Shown one piece after another: positions 17,742 through 27,115 of a stretch of DNA of 64,000 nucleotides. Below the pieces are notes generated by a model, which made no database searches, was not told the origin of the DNA, and saw only the letters and a list, made by a program, of their open reading frames with translations. Made by a program: the position numbers and the translations under genes. Origin of the DNA: Tenacibaculum maritimum NCIMB 2154 (GTDB taxonomy: Bacteria; Bacteroidota; Bacteroidia; Flavobacteriales; Flavobacteriaceae); contig NZ_LT634361.1 in NCBI RefSeq assembly GCF_900119795.1, positions 3,371,972 through 3,435,971 of the forward strand, written 5' to 3'. The first letter of the stretch is position 1. Every line of letters begins with the position of its first letter.

Positions 17742-18920
17742 CTATTTAAAAGCGTTAAAACCTGTGATATCCAATCCTGTAATTAATAAATGAATATCAT
17801 GAGTTCCTTCATAAGTAATAACACTTTCCAAGTTCATAGAATGGCGCATTATTGAATATGCACCACTAATTCCCATTGCCCCTAACACTTGACGAGCTTC
17901 TCTTGCTATATTCAATGCCATTGCTACATTATTTCGCTTCGCCATTGAAATTTGAGCTGAAGTTGCTTTGCCTTCATTTTTCAAAACACCCAATCTCCAT
18001 GTTAATAATTGCGCTTTTGTTATTTCTGTAATCATTTCAGCCAATTTCTTTTGCTGTAATTGAAACTGACCAATTGGTTTTCCAAACTGAAAACGTTCTT
18101 TACTATAACGCAATGCTATATCATAGCAATCCATTGCAGCTCCTATTGCTCCCCATGCTATTCCATAACGAGCAGAATCTAAACATCCTAACGGAGCTCC
18201 TAACCCTGATTTATTAGGTAATATATTTTCTTTAGGTACTTTTACATTATCAAAAATTAACTCCCCTGTTATGGAAACTCTTAACGACCATTTATTATCT
18301 GTTTTAGGTGTAGAAAAACCTTCCATTCCTCGCTCTACAATTAATCCATGAATACGTCCTTCCTCATTTTTTGCCCAAACAACCGCTATATCAGCTATTG
18401 GCGCATTAGAAATCCACATTTTTGCACCATTCAACAAAAAATGATCTCCCATATCCTTAAAATGAGTTTCCATACCTCCTGGATTAGAGCCATGATTCGG
18501 TTCTGTTAAACCAAAACTACCAACCCATTCACCAGAAGCTAACTTCGGCAAATATTTTTTTCGTTGGGCTTCACTCCCATAATTAAAAATTGGCCACATT
18601 ACCAGCGATGATTGAACGGAAGCCGTTGATCTAATTCCACTATCTCCTCTTTCTAGTTCTTGCATAATTAACCCATAAGAAATCTGGTCCAAACCAGCTC
18701 CACCATATGCTTCAGGAATATATGGACCAAAAGCACCTATAAGACCTAATCCTTTAATCAATTGTTTTGGAAACGCTGCTTTTTGAGCATACTCTTCAAC
18801 AATAGGAGAGACTTCTTTTTTAACCCACTCTCTTGAAGCTGTTCTTACTAATTTATGCTCTTCATGTAATAATTCATCTAATTGATAATAATCTGGCGCT
18901 TGAAATAAATCAGGTTTCAT
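17742..18920 (-). CDS. gcdH: Acyl-CoA dehydrogenase, probably glutaryl-CoA dehydrogenase
   Basis: 392 aa. FAD/substrate motifs include FGLTEPNHGSNPGGMET and WISNAPIADIAVVWAK. The C-terminal YEGTHDIHLLITG holds the catalytic Glu in the position used by glutaryl-CoA dehydrogenases, and RERFQFGKPIGQFQL-like and RQVLGAMGISGAY segments agree. It would oxidise and decarboxylate glutaryl-CoA to crotonyl-CoA in lysine/tryptophan breakdown. The gene stands alone with its own promoter. The subfamily is likely but not certain. Confidence 0.88.
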   Translation of the reverse strand: MKPDLFQAPDYYQLDELLHEEHKLVRTASREWVKKEVSPIVEEYAQKAAFPKQLIKGLGLIGAFGPYIPEAYGGAGLDQISYGLIMQELERGDSGIRSTASVQSSLVMWPIFNYGSEAQRKKYLPKLASGEWVGSFGLTEPNHGSNPGGMETHFKDMGDHFLLNGAKMWISNAPIADIAVVWAKNEEGRIHGLIVERGMEGFSTPKTDNKWSLRVSITGELIFDNVKVPKENILPNKSGLGAPLGCLDSARYGIAWGAIGAAMDCYDIALRYSKERFQFGKPIGQFQLQQKKLAEMITEITKAQLLTWRLGVLKNEGKATSAQISMAKRNNVAMALNIAREARQVLGAMGISGAYSIMRHSMNLESVITYEGTHDIHLLITGLDITGFNAFK

Positions 18921-18937
18921 TTGTTCTTATTTTCTAT

Positions 18938-18945
18938 CAAAAGTA
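18938..18945 (-). promoter_or_regulatory. -7 element of the acyl-CoA dehydrogenase gene
   Basis: The minus strand reads TACTTTTG, matching TAnnTTTG, 18 nt before the ATG. Confidence 0.6.
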
Positions 18946-19048
18946 CTATAAAAAATATGTTTTTTAAGCTTTTTAGCATGTTTACATTGCTTCTTTTTAC
19001 TATTCAACTAATATTATTTAGTTTTACAAAAATTATAGGATACTTATT

Positions 19049-19441
19049 GTGAAATTTACACTCGGAAAGGAAGAACGTTTAAAAAGTAAAAAATTAATTG
19101 GAAGGCTATATAGCGAAGGAAAATCTGTTAAAGTTTTTCCGCTTCGAATGGTTTACCTACAAGCAAATCATACCTCTAATTTTCCTGCTCAAATAGGGGT
19201 TTCTGTTCCTAAAAGAAATTTTAAAAAAGCTGTTCATAGAAACCGAATCAAACGGTTGTTACGTGAAACCTACAGAAAACAAAAATACACTGTTTATAAT
19301 TCACTTAATGAACCTTATGTGTTTATGATTTCTTATCTTGCCAAAGATGAATGGGCTTATTCTGATATAGAGCGAAAAATGGACAAACTTTTAAATTCAT
19401 TTGTTAGTGAAATAAACATGAAAAAACATGAAAAAAAATAA
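19049..19441 (+). CDS. rnpA: Ribonuclease P protein component
   Basis: 130 aa. The start is GTG at 19049, giving MKFTLGKEERLKSKKLIGRLY, the normal N-terminus of RnpA. The RNR signature is PKRNFKKAVHRNRIKRLLRE. It assists the RNase P RNA in tRNA 5' processing. It is not next to rpmH, unlike in many bacteria; instead it overlaps the S41 protease gene by 14 bp. Confidence 0.95.
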   Translation: MKFTLGKEERLKSKKLIGRLYSEGKSVKVFPLRMVYLQANHTSNFPAQIGVSVPKRNFKKAVHRNRIKRLLRETYRKQKYTVYNSLNEPYVFMISYLAKDEWAYSDIERKMDKLLNSFVSEINMKKHEKK

Positions 19442-21050
19442 AAAACATGCACTTATCCTTTTAGCAGGAATACTAGCCTTATCTTTTTCTTTTCAATCGA
19501 AATTTTTTGAAATAGCAAAACAAATTGAAATTTACAATAATCTCTTCAAAGAACTCAATATAAACTATGTAAATGAAATAAATCCTGCTGAGCTTACTAA
19601 CAAAGCGATCAAAAACACTCTTAAAGGGCTAGATCCTTATACTAATTTTTTTACGGAACAAGATGTTGAAAATGCTAAAATTAGACGAGAAGGAGAATAC
19701 GGAGGCATCGGAATTGCTGTTTTTTATGATAAGAACGGAATTACCATAACCGAAATTTATAAAAACTACGTTGCAGATAAGGCTGGTTTAAAAGTTGGAG
19801 ATATAATTACCAAAGCAGATGGACAAATATTAAAGGGATTAGAAAAAAATCAGTTAGCTATGGTATTAAAAGGCAGCCCTGGAAAAAAAGTTACCATTGA
19901 AGTTGACAGGCTAGGAAAAGCTTTGACCTTTAATTTAACATTAGATAAAATCATTATTGACGCTGTTCCTTTTTATGAAATGATTGATACTGAAATAGGA
20001 TATATTATATTAAGCAGATTTAGTCAAAAAGCTGCTGCCGAAATAAAAAAAGCCTTCATTTCTTTAAAAGATCAAGGAATGAAAAAACTGATTCTTGATT
20101 TAAGAAATAACCCAGGAGGTTCTCTAGGAGAATCTATCAATATTGTTAATTTTTTTACTCCCAAAGGCAGTAACGTTGTTGAAACAAAAGGAAAGCTCAA
20201 AAAAGCAAGTCAAATTTACAAGGGGCATAACGAACCTTTAGATTTAGAAATTCCCATAGTAGTGCTCATAAATGGTCGCTCTGCTTCAGCCTCAGAAATT
20301 GTTTCAGGAGCATTACAAGATTATGACAGAGCTGTTATTTTAGGAGAACGCTCTTTTGGAAAAGGACTTGTACAACGCTATTTCAAATTATCATACGGTA
20401 CACAGCTAAAAGCAACTATTTCTAAATATTATACTCCTAGTGGAAGGTGTATTCAAGAGTTAGATTATGAAAATAGAAACCCTAAAACAGGTATAGTTCC
20501 TAAATTCTCTGAAGGTACAGTAAATTCTTTTACTACTAAAAATGGACGTACAGTGTATGATGGCGGTGGAGTTACTCCTGACATTCTCATAAACAGATCA
20601 AAACAAACAGAAGCCACAAAAAAACTACTTAAATCTCAAGCATTATTTAATTTTGCTACTGTATATACCAGTAAAAAAAATGCTATAAATATTGATGATT
20701 ACTCATTTAATAATGCTGATTTCAATGCATTTAAAGAATACCTTGAAAAAGTAGATACCACATTTCTATCAAAGCAAGAATCTCTTTTTAAAACAGCCTA
20801 TAATGCTAATAAAAACACTATTATAAGCGATGATTATGAAAAAATAAAGCTAAAATTAGCTAAAATAAAAATAGCTAATATTTCAAAAAATAAAGATTTT
20901 TTAGTAGAGCAAATACAAGATGAAATTATAAAGCGTTATCACTACAAAGAAGGCACCTACCAATACCATCTAAAACATGACAACACTATAAAACAAGCTA
21001 TTAATATATTAAAAAACAAGTCAAAGTATAACAACATATTGGCTAAATAA
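19428..21050 (+). CDS. C-terminal processing protease, S41 family (CtpA/Prc-like)
   Basis: 540 aa. An N-terminal membrane anchor or signal (ALILLAGILALSFSFQS) precedes a PDZ domain (about 85-165; GGIGIAVFYDKNGITITEI). The S41 core has catalytic Ser287 in GRSASASEIVSGAL and Lys312 in ERSFGKGLVQ. These are 25 residues apart, as in Prc (S430/K455). A C-terminal extension of about 150 residues follows. It probably trims or degrades envelope proteins in the periplasm. It overlaps rnpA. Confidence 0.93.
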   Translation: MKKNKKHALILLAGILALSFSFQSKFFEIAKQIEIYNNLFKELNINYVNEINPAELTNKAIKNTLKGLDPYTNFFTEQDVENAKIRREGEYGGIGIAVFYDKNGITITEIYKNYVADKAGLKVGDIITKADGQILKGLEKNQLAMVLKGSPGKKVTIEVDRLGKALTFNLTLDKIIIDAVPFYEMIDTEIGYIILSRFSQKAAAEIKKAFISLKDQGMKKLILDLRNNPGGSLGESINIVNFFTPKGSNVVETKGKLKKASQIYKGHNEPLDLEIPIVVLINGRSASASEIVSGALQDYDRAVILGERSFGKGLVQRYFKLSYGTQLKATISKYYTPSGRCIQELDYENRNPKTGIVPKFSEGTVNSFTTKNGRTVYDGGGVTPDILINRSKQTEATKKLLKSQALFNFATVYTSKKNAINIDDYSFNNADFNAFKEYLEKVDTTFLSKQESLFKTAYNANKNTIISDDYEKIKLKLAKIKIANISKNKDFLVEQIQDEIIKRYHYKEGTYQYHLKHDNTIKQAINILKNKSKYNNILAK

Positions 21051-21069
21051 TAAGCCATCGTTAATTTAG

Positions 21070-21077
21070 TATCTTTG
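21070..21077 (+). promoter_or_regulatory. -7 element of the 21094 gene
   Basis: TATCTTTG matches TAnnTTTG, 16 nt before the ATG. Confidence 0.6.
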
Positions 21078-21093
21078 CCGATTAAAACAACGT

Positions 21094-22773
21094 ATGTCAC
21101 AACCAAAATTAAAAGAAAGAACGAGAGCTCAAGAGTCTACAAATGCCATTGAAAGGTTATACATCTCAATGCGTCACTTATTCAGTCGCGGTTTCTATAA
21201 ACCAATGGGAGTTTCAGGAGAAACTTTACGTAAGTCATTACTTCTATTAAGACCTGAAATTTATGGTTCAATTGCTGAAGACAGAATGGAACTTAACGGT
21301 TTGGTATATGTAATTGAACGTTTGCCTGAAGGCATAGAAGAATGTCAGTTTATTAACTTAACCGCTGATGAAGGTTATAAAAACTCTCATTTTAAAGCTA
21401 TTATTCCTCCTAAAAGGAGAAGAAACTGTTACCGCATAGATAAGGACCAAATGAATATCGAAATTACTCGTGGTCGCTCAGAAATTTATGACATTCTTAC
21501 ACATCTAACTTTCTTATTTATTGAATCTCATAAAATAAAAGATCGCGTTTTAATAAACGAAGGAGAAAATTATACCAGAGAATGGATAAACTTAGAAGAA
21601 ATTGTTTTACATAATAAACAAATTTCACAAGAAGAAAGAGAGGTTACAATGGTTCATCTTGGAAATATTTTAGGAAGAACATATGAAGAAGTTATAACTG
21701 CTCACAATAAATTTTCTACGGATAAAAATCCTGATCGATTCTTTCAATTAATTTATTGGCTAGGAAAATTAGCTATTAATGAGGTAGTTCAAAATAAAAA
21801 ACGTTCTATTACCTTTAGTTCTGTATTAAACGAACAAATTGGACATCATTTTTATGGCGAAATATGGGCAAATAATATAAAGAAGACTATGTTAGAAAAT
21901 AACTTACTTCATAGGCCTACCCATATTATTAGCGCAAATATGCATAGTGTTTTAAACTCTATATACGCACATGATGCTTTACCTAAAGAAGCTAAAACTC
22001 ATAAAAATTTCGAATTATATGAGCTTTTAAGTGATGAAAATAGCAAGCTTTTACAAAAAACAATAAAAAATTATGCTTCTGAAAATGGCTTAATTTATTT
22101 AAAGGATACATCAGGAACGAACATCAATGTTCAAATTATTGATACAGAAAAAATTAATCTAGAAAATACTCCTTTCGAAAGGGTAAATTCTAACGATGAA
22201 AAACCTGTTATCATCGTAATGGACTACGCCTTTGGCGAACAAGCTTATGAAACTATGGACGAGCTTTTAAAACCTTATAAAACCAAAGACGAAAGTATTC
22301 ACTTGAATATAAAGTCGGTTTCTATTATGGGAAAAGCTGGTATTTTAGAAGGTGGTAAAGGAGATATTATGATTCCTTCAGCGCATATTTTTGAAGGGAC
22401 AGCCGACAACTACCCCTTTAAAAATGAATTATCAAAAGAAGATTTAGAAGGCTTTGGTGTAAATGTTTTCGACGGATCTATGATTTCTGTATTAGGTACT
22501 TCCTTACAAAACAAAGATTTACTCAAATTTTTCCACGATTCTACATGGAAGGTTATCGGGCTAGAAATGGAAGGCGCTCACTATCAAAAAGCAATTCAAT
22601 CTGCTTCCAAAATTAGAGGTAATGTTTCTGAAAATGTAAAAGTTCGTTATGCTTATTATGCCTCTGATAACCCTTTAGAAACAGGAGCAACACTAGCTTC
22701 TGGAGGATTAGGTATGAGTGGAGTTACTCCAACATATGCTATTACAAAAAAAATATTAGAGCAAATCTTGTAA
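21094..22773 (+). CDS. DUF6909-like protein with nucleoside-phosphorylase-like C-terminal part
   Basis: 559 aa, no signal or membrane segment. I match it from memory to a flavobacterial family named DUF6909; that label is tentative. The N-terminal 300 residues are helical and unfamiliar. The last about 250 residues resemble the PNP/UDP phosphorylase or AMP nucleosidase fold: VIIVMDYAFGEQAYE, GKAGILEGGKGDIMIPSAHI, then IGLEMEGAHYQKAI (compare the ribose-binding 'xEMEx' of phosphorylases) and YYASDNPL. A base- or nucleotide-cleaving activity is possible but unproven. It has its own promoter element. Confidence 0.75.
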   Translation: MSQPKLKERTRAQESTNAIERLYISMRHLFSRGFYKPMGVSGETLRKSLLLLRPEIYGSIAEDRMELNGLVYVIERLPEGIEECQFINLTADEGYKNSHFKAIIPPKRRRNCYRIDKDQMNIEITRGRSEIYDILTHLTFLFIESHKIKDRVLINEGENYTREWINLEEIVLHNKQISQEEREVTMVHLGNILGRTYEEVITAHNKFSTDKNPDRFFQLIYWLGKLAINEVVQNKKRSITFSSVLNEQIGHHFYGEIWANNIKKTMLENNLLHRPTHIISANMHSVLNSIYAHDALPKEAKTHKNFELYELLSDENSKLLQKTIKNYASENGLIYLKDTSGTNINVQIIDTEKINLENTPFERVNSNDEKPVIIVMDYAFGEQAYETMDELLKPYKTKDESIHLNIKSVSIMGKAGILEGGKGDIMIPSAHIFEGTADNYPFKNELSKEDLEGFGVNVFDGSMISVLGTSLQNKDLLKFFHDSTWKVIGLEMEGAHYQKAIQSASKIRGNVSENVKVRYAYYASDNPLETGATLASGGLGMSGVTPTYAITKKILEQIL

Positions 22774-22797
22774 CTTTTTATATTAAAACCCCATACC

Positions 22798-23838
22798 ATG
22801 CCCAAAGAGGAAGCACAAAAAAATGACGATATAGAATTAGGAAGTTTGTTTATAATAATTGGAAAAGGTTTTTCTACTCTTTTCAATTTTATTATGTCCT
22901 CTATTAATAATGTAGTTCATTTTTTTATTCTTGTTTTACTTTTTTTAAAACGTCACTTTCTTAAAATAGCGTTAGCTACAATTATAGGTGCTGTTATAGG
23001 ATCCTTTATGGAATATAATAAGCACCAACGTTTTGGTGCCGATATGCTTGTACAACCCAATTTTAAAAGTACAAGGCAGCTGTATAGTAATATTCATTAT
23101 TATAATGATTTAGCAAATCAAAAAGATAGTATCTTGCTTGCTAAAACCTTCTCTATATCTAATAAAGAAGGAGCTTCCTTAAAAAGATTTTTCATTAGCC
23201 CTGTAGAAAATGATAATGATATTTTAACCTACTATGATGAACTAATATTATCTGTAGATACTTTAGCTGCTAAAAGTTACTCTTTTGATGCCTTTAAAAA
23301 AGCATTTACTAAATATGACTATAAAATTCATAGAATTCATGTTGAATCTACTCAACGAAATTTATTTTCTTATTTAGATGACGTAATTATTTCCTCTATT
23401 ACCGAAAATAAATATTTTAATAAACTAAAGAAACTAACGAACGAAAATTTAAATAGAACAGATTCTTTACTTCGGAAAAACCTATCTCAAACAGATTCTT
23501 TACATGACGTTTATAAAATGGTAATGCTAGAGAATGCCAGAAAACAAACCTCTGGAATTAATATTGACTTAGGAGGTGAGGAGAAATCTTCAAATAAAGA
23601 ATTAGAACTTTTTAAAACAAGTAAATTAATTAATAAAGACCTAAAAGAAATCATTGAAGATAAATCTGACAAATCTGAAATAATAAATATTATCTCTAGC
23701 TTTCAACCTATTGGTTATGAAATAAAAGGAATTGACAAAAACTATGGTTTCTTATCAGCTCTTACTGGAGCAGGATTAATGATATTGCTCCTGCTACTTT
23801 TAAAATTAAATCGTTTCTTAAACTCTTATAAAGAATAA
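22798..23838 (+). CDS. Wzz/polysaccharide co-polymerase-like membrane protein
   Basis: 346 aa. One membrane helix lies near the N-terminus (about 40-68; FFILVLLFLKRH then IALATIIGAVIGS) and one at the C-terminus (about 316-336; FLSALTGAGLMILLLLLLKL). About 250 mostly helical residues lie between, presumably in the periplasm. The short motif IELGSLF before helix 1 recalls the 'IDLxEL' of chain-length determinants. Similarity is weak, so the call rests mainly on topology and on its place at the head of the polysaccharide cluster. It would set polymer length with the Wzy proteins. Confidence 0.6.
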   Translation: MPKEEAQKNDDIELGSLFIIIGKGFSTLFNFIMSSINNVVHFFILVLLFLKRHFLKIALATIIGAVIGSFMEYNKHQRFGADMLVQPNFKSTRQLYSNIHYYNDLANQKDSILLAKTFSISNKEGASLKRFFISPVENDNDILTYYDELILSVDTLAAKSYSFDAFKKAFTKYDYKIHRIHVESTQRNLFSYLDDVIISSITENKYFNKLKKLTNENLNRTDSLLRKNLSQTDSLHDVYKMVMLENARKQTSGINIDLGGEEKSSNKELELFKTSKLINKDLKEIIEDKSDKSEIINIISSFQPIGYEIKGIDKNYGFLSALTGAGLMILLLLLLKLNRFLNSYKE

Positions 23839-23898
23839 TCTTTTTTGAAATTCTTCATTAAGTAATACAAATAAAAGCCCCAATTTTATACCTTTAGC

Positions 23899-25017
23899 AT
23901 GAAAAAAGTAGCATTAATAACAGGAATTACCGGCCAGGATGGAGCTTATTTAAGTGAATTCCTATTAAAAAAAGGATACGAAGTTCATGGAATAAAAAGA
24001 AGATCTTCTAGTTTCAATACTCATAGAATTGACCACCTATACCAAGACCCTCATGTAGAAAACAGAAACTTTTTCTTACACTATGGAGATATGACAGATG
24101 GTACTAATCTTACCAGAATAATTCAGCAAATACAGCCTGATGAAATTTATAACTTAGCCGCCATGAGCCACGTACATGTTTCATTTGAAACTCCTGAATA
24201 TACGGCTAATGTTGATGGGCTAGGTACTTTGCGTTTGTTAGAAGCTATTAGAATTTTAAACCTTGAAAAGAAAACAAGAATTTATCAAGCTTCAACTTCT
24301 GAATTATATGGAAAAGTTCAAGAAGTTCCTCAAACGGAAACCACTCCTTTTTACCCCAGAAGCCCATACGGGGTTGCTAAAATGTATGCATACTGGATTA
24401 CCGTAAATTATAGGGAAGCTTATAATATATATGCTTGTAATGGCATTCTATTCAATCATGAATCTCCCATACGAGGAGAAACGTTTGTTACTAGAAAAAT
24501 AACAAGAGCTATTGCTAAAATTGCTCTTGGGTTACAAGATAAAGTTTACTTAGGTAATTTAGATGCTCAAAGAGATTGGGGGCATGCTAAAGACTATGTA
24601 AGAATGATGTGGATGATTTTACAGGCTGATGCTCCTGAAGATTGGGTTATAGCCACTGGTAAAACAACAAAGGTAAGAGACCTTATTAAAATGGCTTTCA
24701 ATCAAGTAGGCATTGAAATAGAATTCAAAGGAACAGGGAAAGAAGAAAAAGGCTTTATTAAATCTTGCAATAATCCTGAATATCAAGTTAAAATTGGAAA
24801 AGAAGTAATTTCAATTGACCCTCATTATTATAGACCTACAGAAGTAGATTTACTTATTGGAGATGCTTCTAAAGCTAAACAAAAACTAGGGTGGATTCCT
24901 GAATATTCATTAAACGAAATGGTTAAAGAAATGGTACAAAATGATCTTTCATTAGTTAAAAAGGAAATATACTTACAACAAGGGGGCTTCGTTAACAAAG
25001 AATATTTTGGAAACTAA
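23899..25017 (+). CDS. gmd: GDP-mannose 4,6-dehydratase
   Basis: 372 aa, the family's full length. NAD(P)-binding [10 protein letters not shown], the Gmd hallmark [17 protein letters not shown], catalytic STSELYGK and [10 protein letters not shown] (YxxxK), and [17 protein letters not shown] are all present. It makes GDP-4-keto-6-deoxy-mannose, the branch point for GDP-fucose, GDP-perosamine and GDP-colitose. The next two genes fit the colitose branch. Confidence 0.97.
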   Translation: MKKVALITGITGQDGAYLSEFLLKKGYEVHGIKRRSSSFNTHRIDHLYQDPHVENRNFFLHYGDMTDGTNLTRIIQQIQPDEIYNLAAMSHVHVSFETPEYTANVDGLGTLRLLEAIRILNLEKKTRIYQASTSELYGKVQEVPQTETTPFYPRSPYGVAKMYAYWITVNYREAYNIYACNGILFNHESPIRGETFVTRKITRAIAKIALGLQDKVYLGNLDAQRDWGHAKDYVRMMWMILQADAPEDWVIATGKTTKVRDLIKMAFNQVGIEIEFKGTGKEEKGFIKSCNNPEYQVKIGKEVISIDPHYYRPTEVDLLIGDASKAKQKLGWIPEYSLNEMVKEMVQNDLSLVKKEIYLQQGGFVNKEYFGN

Positions 25018-25019
25018 TT

Positions 25020-25937
25020 ATGAAAATTTTATTAACAGGAGGTACAGGAATGGTTGGAAAAAACATCCTTTCTTACTCAAAAAATTACAATCACCTATTT
25101 TTAGCTCCAAATAGCAACGAACTCAATTTACTAAACTATACCGATGTTTATACTTATATAAAAAAACATCAGCCAAATTTTATAATTCATGCCGCCGGTT
25201 TAGTTGGAGGTATTCAAGCAAATATCAAACGCCCTGTAGATTTTTTAGTTAAAAATACAGATATGGGTAGAAATATCATATTGGCAGCTAAAGAAAATAA
25301 TATTCAACAGTTACTTAACCTAAGTAGTTCTTGTATGTATCCTAGAGAAGGTAAAAATCCTTTACAAGAAAATTTAATTCTGAAAGGTGCTTTAGAACCT
25401 ACCAATGAAGGATACGCTCTTGCTAAAATTTTTGCTACAAAACTTTGCGAATATATCTGTACCGAGAATAACTATTTCCAATACAAAACAGCTATTCCTT
25501 GTAATTTATATGGCAAATTTGATAAATTTTCTCCTGAAAATTCTCATATGATTCCTGCCGTTATTAAAAAAATTATAACTGCAAAAAATAAAAAAGAAAC
25601 AACTGTTACTATTTGGGGAGATGGTACTGTTAGAAGAGAATTTATGTATGCAGAAGATCTTGCAGACTTTATTTTTTACGCTATTGAAAACTTTAGCGAA
25701 ATGCCAACCAATATAAATGTTGGCTTAGGAAAAGATTATACAATTAATGATTACTATAAAACCATAGCTAAAATCAGCAATTTTGAAGGCAGTTTTATAC
25801 ATGATACTAAAAAACCTGTAGGTATGAAACAAAAACTTGTTGACGTAACAAAACTTAACGAATTTGGTTGGAGTTCTAATACTTCTTTAGAAGAAGGCCT
25901 CCGTAAAACAATTGAATTTTATAAACAAAATTATTAA
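25020..25937 (+). CDS. GDP-fucose synthase/GDP-colitose synthase-type epimerase-reductase
   Basis: 305 aa SDR enzyme starting 3 bp after gmd. It has nucleotide-binding GGTGMVGKN, catalytic Ser/Cys in LSSSCMYP, YALAK (YxxxK) and NSHMIPAVIKKI, which holds the His used for epimerisation in GDP-fucose synthase. Normally this would be called fcl/wcaG. Because the next gene encodes a ColD-like 3-dehydratase, the ColC role (3,6-dideoxy substrate, giving GDP-L-colitose) is at least as likely. Sequence alone does not separate the two. Confidence 0.9.
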   Translation: MKILLTGGTGMVGKNILSYSKNYNHLFLAPNSNELNLLNYTDVYTYIKKHQPNFIIHAAGLVGGIQANIKRPVDFLVKNTDMGRNIILAAKENNIQQLLNLSSSCMYPREGKNPLQENLILKGALEPTNEGYALAKIFATKLCEYICTENNYFQYKTAIPCNLYGKFDKFSPENSHMIPAVIKKIITAKNKKETTVTIWGDGTVRREFMYAEDLADFIFYAIENFSEMPTNINVGLGKDYTINDYYKTIAKISNFEGSFIHDTKKPVGMKQKLVDVTKLNEFGWSSNTSLEEGLRKTIEFYKQNY

Positions 25938-25941
25938 TATT

Positions 25942-27102
25942 ATGAAATACCCCTTAGCTTCTTCTACTTGGGACTCGAATGAAATAAAAGCAATCCAGTC
26001 TGTTATAAACAAAGATATGTACACTATGGGAGCAAGTGTAAAAGAGTTTGAGCATCAATTTGCTGATTATGTTGGAGCCAAATATGCCGTCATGGTAAAC
26101 TCTGGCTCTTCTGCAAATTTATTAGCTGTTGCCGCCCTATTTTATACTAAAACTCCCCTACTAAAAAGAGGAGATGAAGTTATTGTTCCTGCCGTTTCAT
26201 GGTCAACAACATACTATCCTCTATATCAATATGGCTTAAAATTAAAATTTGTTGATATTGATTTGCATACTTTAAATTTTGATTTGGACGCTTTAGAGAA
26301 TGCTATTTCTGATCAAACTAAAATGATTTTTGCAGTCAATCTTCTAGGCAATTCAAATAATTACGAAACTATCACTAAAATTATAGGAGATAGAAATATT
26401 ATTTTATTAGAAGATAATTGTGAGTCAATGGGAGCAGAATTCAATAACAAACAAACAGGCACATTTGGAGTTATGGGAACTTTCTCTACTTTTTTCTCTC
26501 ACCATATGGCTACAATGGAAGGAGGATTAATTTGTACTGATAATGAAGAACTTTACCATATTTTATTAGCTACTAGATCACACGGTTGGACACGTCATCT
26601 ACCAGAAATTAACAAAGTAGCTAATAAATCAAATAACCAATTTGAAGAATCTTTTCGATTTATCTTACCTGGTTATAATGTTCGTCCTGTAGAAATGAGC
26701 GGAGCTATTGGCATTGAACAATTGAAAAAACTACCTTCCTTTATTAAGCAAAGAAGAGAAAATGCAACATATTTTCAATCTCGCTTCAAAAACCATAAAG
26801 ATTTTTTCATTCAAAAAGAAATAGGCGCTAGTAGCTGGTTCGGATTTAGTTTTGTAATCAAACCTACTTCTACCTTAAAAAGAGAAGAAATTGTACAAAA
26901 ACTAACTCAAAACAACATAGATTGCCGTCCTATAGTAACAGGTAACTTTGCACGTAAAGAAGTACTCCGATTTTTTGATTATGAAATTTTTGAGAAATTA
27001 AAAAATGCTGATTATATTGATAAAAACGGCTTTTTTGTAGGAAACCATCATACTTCTATTAAAGAAGAAATAGACCATTTATATAATATCTTAACAGATT
27101 AA
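25942..27102 (+). CDS. colD: PLP-dependent GDP-4-keto-6-deoxymannose 3-dehydratase (ColD-like)
   Basis: 386 aa of the DegT/DnrJ/EryC1 aspartate-aminotransferase fold: NSGSSANL for PLP phosphate and LEDNCESMG with the PLP-nitrogen Asp158. At the site of the usual Schiff-base Lys the sequence is FFSHHMATMEGG, with His187-His188. Loss of this Lys to His is the hallmark of ColD and of the RfbH/E1 3-dehydratases. I chose ATG 25942 (MKYPLASSTWD) over an in-frame ATG at 25912, which lies inside the upstream gene. With Gmd and the SDR enzyme it completes a GDP-colitose route. Confidence 0.88.
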   Translation: MKYPLASSTWDSNEIKAIQSVINKDMYTMGASVKEFEHQFADYVGAKYAVMVNSGSSANLLAVAALFYTKTPLLKRGDEVIVPAVSWSTTYYPLYQYGLKLKFVDIDLHTLNFDLDALENAISDQTKMIFAVNLLGNSNNYETITKIIGDRNIILLEDNCESMGAEFNNKQTGTFGVMGTFSTFFSHHMATMEGGLICTDNEELYHILLATRSHGWTRHLPEINKVANKSNNQFEESFRFILPGYNVRPVEMSGAIGIEQLKKLPSFIKQRRENATYFQSRFKNHKDFFIQKEIGASSWFGFSFVIKPTSTLKREEIVQKLTQNNIDCRPIVTGNFARKEVLRFFDYEIFEKLKNADYIDKNGFFVGNHHTSIKEEIDHLYNILTD

Positions 27103-27115
27103 TCTAACACTAAAA

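Noticed and set aside
25912..25941. Upstream in-frame ATG for the ColD-like gene
   Set aside because: It lies inside the preceding gene and adds ten residues not seen in the family; MKYPLASSTWD at 25942 is the natural start.
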